Assembly (NCBI RefSeq): GCF_031846485.1
Contig: NZ_JAVRHQ010000001.1
Location: forward strand, 186,001 to 250,000
DNA from: Autumnicola tepida
Lineage (GTDB): Bacteria > Bacteroidota > Bacteroidia > Flavobacteriales > Flavobacteriaceae
Length of the DNA stretch: 64,000 nucleotides
Direction of reading: 5' to 3'
Made by a program: the position numbers and the translations under genes
Shown here: positions 62,937 to 64,000 of the stretch, in pieces
Layout of the letters: each line of letters begins with the position of its first letter
Position numbering within the stretch: the first letter of the stretch is position 1
Notes under the pieces: model-generated
What the model was told of the DNA's origin: nothing
The model's database searches: none
The model's input: the letters and a program-made list of their open reading frames with translations, nothing else

Positions 62937-64000
62937 TTAATTTCTGGCTGTCTTATTTTCTTCTTTGGATTTGGATCCCACCCGGGACATCGCATTTCTA
63001 AAGCCAATGTAATCTGTAGCCATATCCTGAGGGAAAAACCTTCTTTGTGCGGGATCTAGCCAGTAGGCTCTGTCTCTCCACGAACCTCCTTTATAGACTC
63101 TTACTTCGTCACTAATGAGGGTTGTTCTTTCGGCAGAATCATAACCTCTCTCTGCAATAGTTCCGGTGCTGTCACTGTACTTCACATTGTTGTAAGTTGG
63201 AGAATTATACATCCTCTTGGAGGGATCACTTGCATCCTGGAAAGGCTGGTAATATCTTGTAGAACTTTTGTCCCCGTCACGAAAATCCCTCTGGTCACTT
63301 TCGGTATAATTGGTTCTCATATAAGTATCCTCGCTGGTCACAGGTGTCTGCGCGATTTCTCCAGGAAGGTTTCTGGCTACAAGTTTACCATTGCTTAACG
63401 TATCATACTGAACTTCGTCAGCTCCAAGTATTTTTACACTTCCATCTTCATTAATAGCGTTTTTGGTATACACGTTACCTCTGTAGTAGTTAAAATCGTT
63501 AAATTCATCATCTACAATCGGGCGGTAAACATCAAGCACCCATTCTGCAACGTTTCCTGCCATGTCATAAAGGCCAAAATCGTTTGGTTCATAAGATTTT
63601 ACTTCCGCGGTAATATCGGCGCCGTCATCACTCCAACCTGCAATTCCACCATAGTCCCCGGCACTTTGCTTAAAGTTCGCCAGCTGGTCTCCCTGTCTTT
63701 TAACATCACCAGACCTGGTGTATTGTCCATCCCATGGATATTTTTTTCTGCCACGGTAAACATTATAGTTTCTTAACCCAACAAGGGCAAGAGCGGCATA
63801 TTCCCATTCTGCTTCTGTAGGCAGGCGGTATTCCGGAGAAACCAGTCCGCTTTCCCTGCCGGGATATACTTTTCTAACAGGATTACCTTCATCATTGGTG
63901 TCTTCCAGTCTGTCCTGGATTTCTTCTCCCTGGCTCAATTCCGTATTTCCTCCGTAGGCATTTGAAGGGGAATAAATATAAGCTTCGGTATTAAAAGACT
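62937..64000 (-). CDS. gldJ: gliding-motility lipoprotein GldJ, 5' end outside window
   Basis: The frame is open to the window edge; a TTG at 63938 is not the real start. The visible ~353 residues are the formylglycine-generating-enzyme/sulfatase-modifying-like domain with RLPTEAEWEYAALALVG, the YDMAGNVAEWVLDVY block, and GGSWRDRAYWLDPAQRRF near the end. This is the GldJ domain, not an active FGE. GldJ is an outer-envelope lipoprotein needed for gliding and stability of the type IX secretion machinery. Its position before murF is conserved in flavobacteria. Confidence 0.93.
   Translation of the reverse strand, partial: SFNTEAYIYSPSNAYGGNTELSQGEEIQDRLEDTNDEGNPVRKVYPGRESGLVSPEYRLPTEAEWEYAALALVGLRNYNVYRGRKKYPWDGQYTRSGDVKRQGDQLANFKQSAGDYGGIAGWSDDGADITAEVKSYEPNDFGLYDMAGNVAEWVLDVYRPIVDDEFNDFNYYRGNVYTKNAINEDGSVKILGADEVQYDTLSNGKLVARNLPGEIAQTPVTSEDTYMRTNYTESDQRDFRDGDKSSTRYYQPFQDASDPSKRMYNSPTYNNVKYSDSTGTIAERGYDSAERTTLISDEVRVYKGGSWRDRAYWLDPAQRRFFPQDMATDYIGFRNAMSRVGSKSKEENKTARN

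Overview
The window reads as chromosome of a Bacteroidota bacterium, most likely Flavobacteriaceae. Supporting signs are gldJ (gliding-motility lipoprotein) next to murF, a GSCFA protein, an outer-membrane barrel protein with a CarboxypepD_reg domain, many short Cys-lipobox lipoproteins, a long-form aromatic amino acid hydroxylase, and a promoter with the Bacteroidota -33 TTTG / -7 TAnnTTTG pattern. The genus cannot be fixed from the sequence alone.

Bases 1-12,688 are AT-rich accessory DNA that I read as the right end of an integrated element. It holds a leucine-rich-repeat protein cut by the window edge, a run of tiny unknown genes, a zeta-toxin-like P-loop kinase with a small partner, and a CoiA-like nuclease gene broken by an IS66 element. 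It ends with a tyrosine recombinase gene facing left, next to the 3' half of a tRNA-Met(CAU) that keeps a terminator downstream; this is the expected form of an attachment site. The IS66 element (4038-8774) has readable inverted repeats and a perfect 8-bp target duplication, and taking it out restores a 304-aa reading frame. Its transposase gene is itself interrupted by a group II intron (about 5473-7336) that encodes a reverse transcriptase, and the element carries a passenger gene. This is three levels of nesting.

Bases 12,689-19,260 form a second accessory block: a 64-bp tandem duplication, then a small unknown protein, a TPR-CHAT protease and a patatin-like phospholipase on the same strand. 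Behind them lies a convergent XRE-S24 (LexA/CI-like) repressor gene split by an IS1595-family element, again with an 8-bp duplication and a reading frame that closes when the element is removed. The protease + lipase + damage-type-repressor set is the best candidate here for an undescribed defence or cell-death system.

From 19,300 on the gene content is ordinary chromosome: a soluble histidine kinase, GH31 alpha-glucosidase, cytochrome c, TrmH-type methyltransferase, M1 peptidase, a sugar-related group (TolB-like propeller, VOC, double DUF1080, Gfo/Idh/MocA with an in-frame amber codon), a PIN toxin-antitoxin pair, SulP transporter, era, Na+/H+ antiporter, der, an outer-membrane barrel, an M23/MerR/LemA/TPM operon, alaS, GSCFA, DUF4230, aromatic amino acid hydroxylase, a PLP desulfhydrase/deaminase, glucosaminidase-LysM, hemL, tRNA-Val(GAC), a glutamate-receptor-like potassium channel, murF and the 3' part of gldJ. 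Several strong hairpin terminators separate these units.
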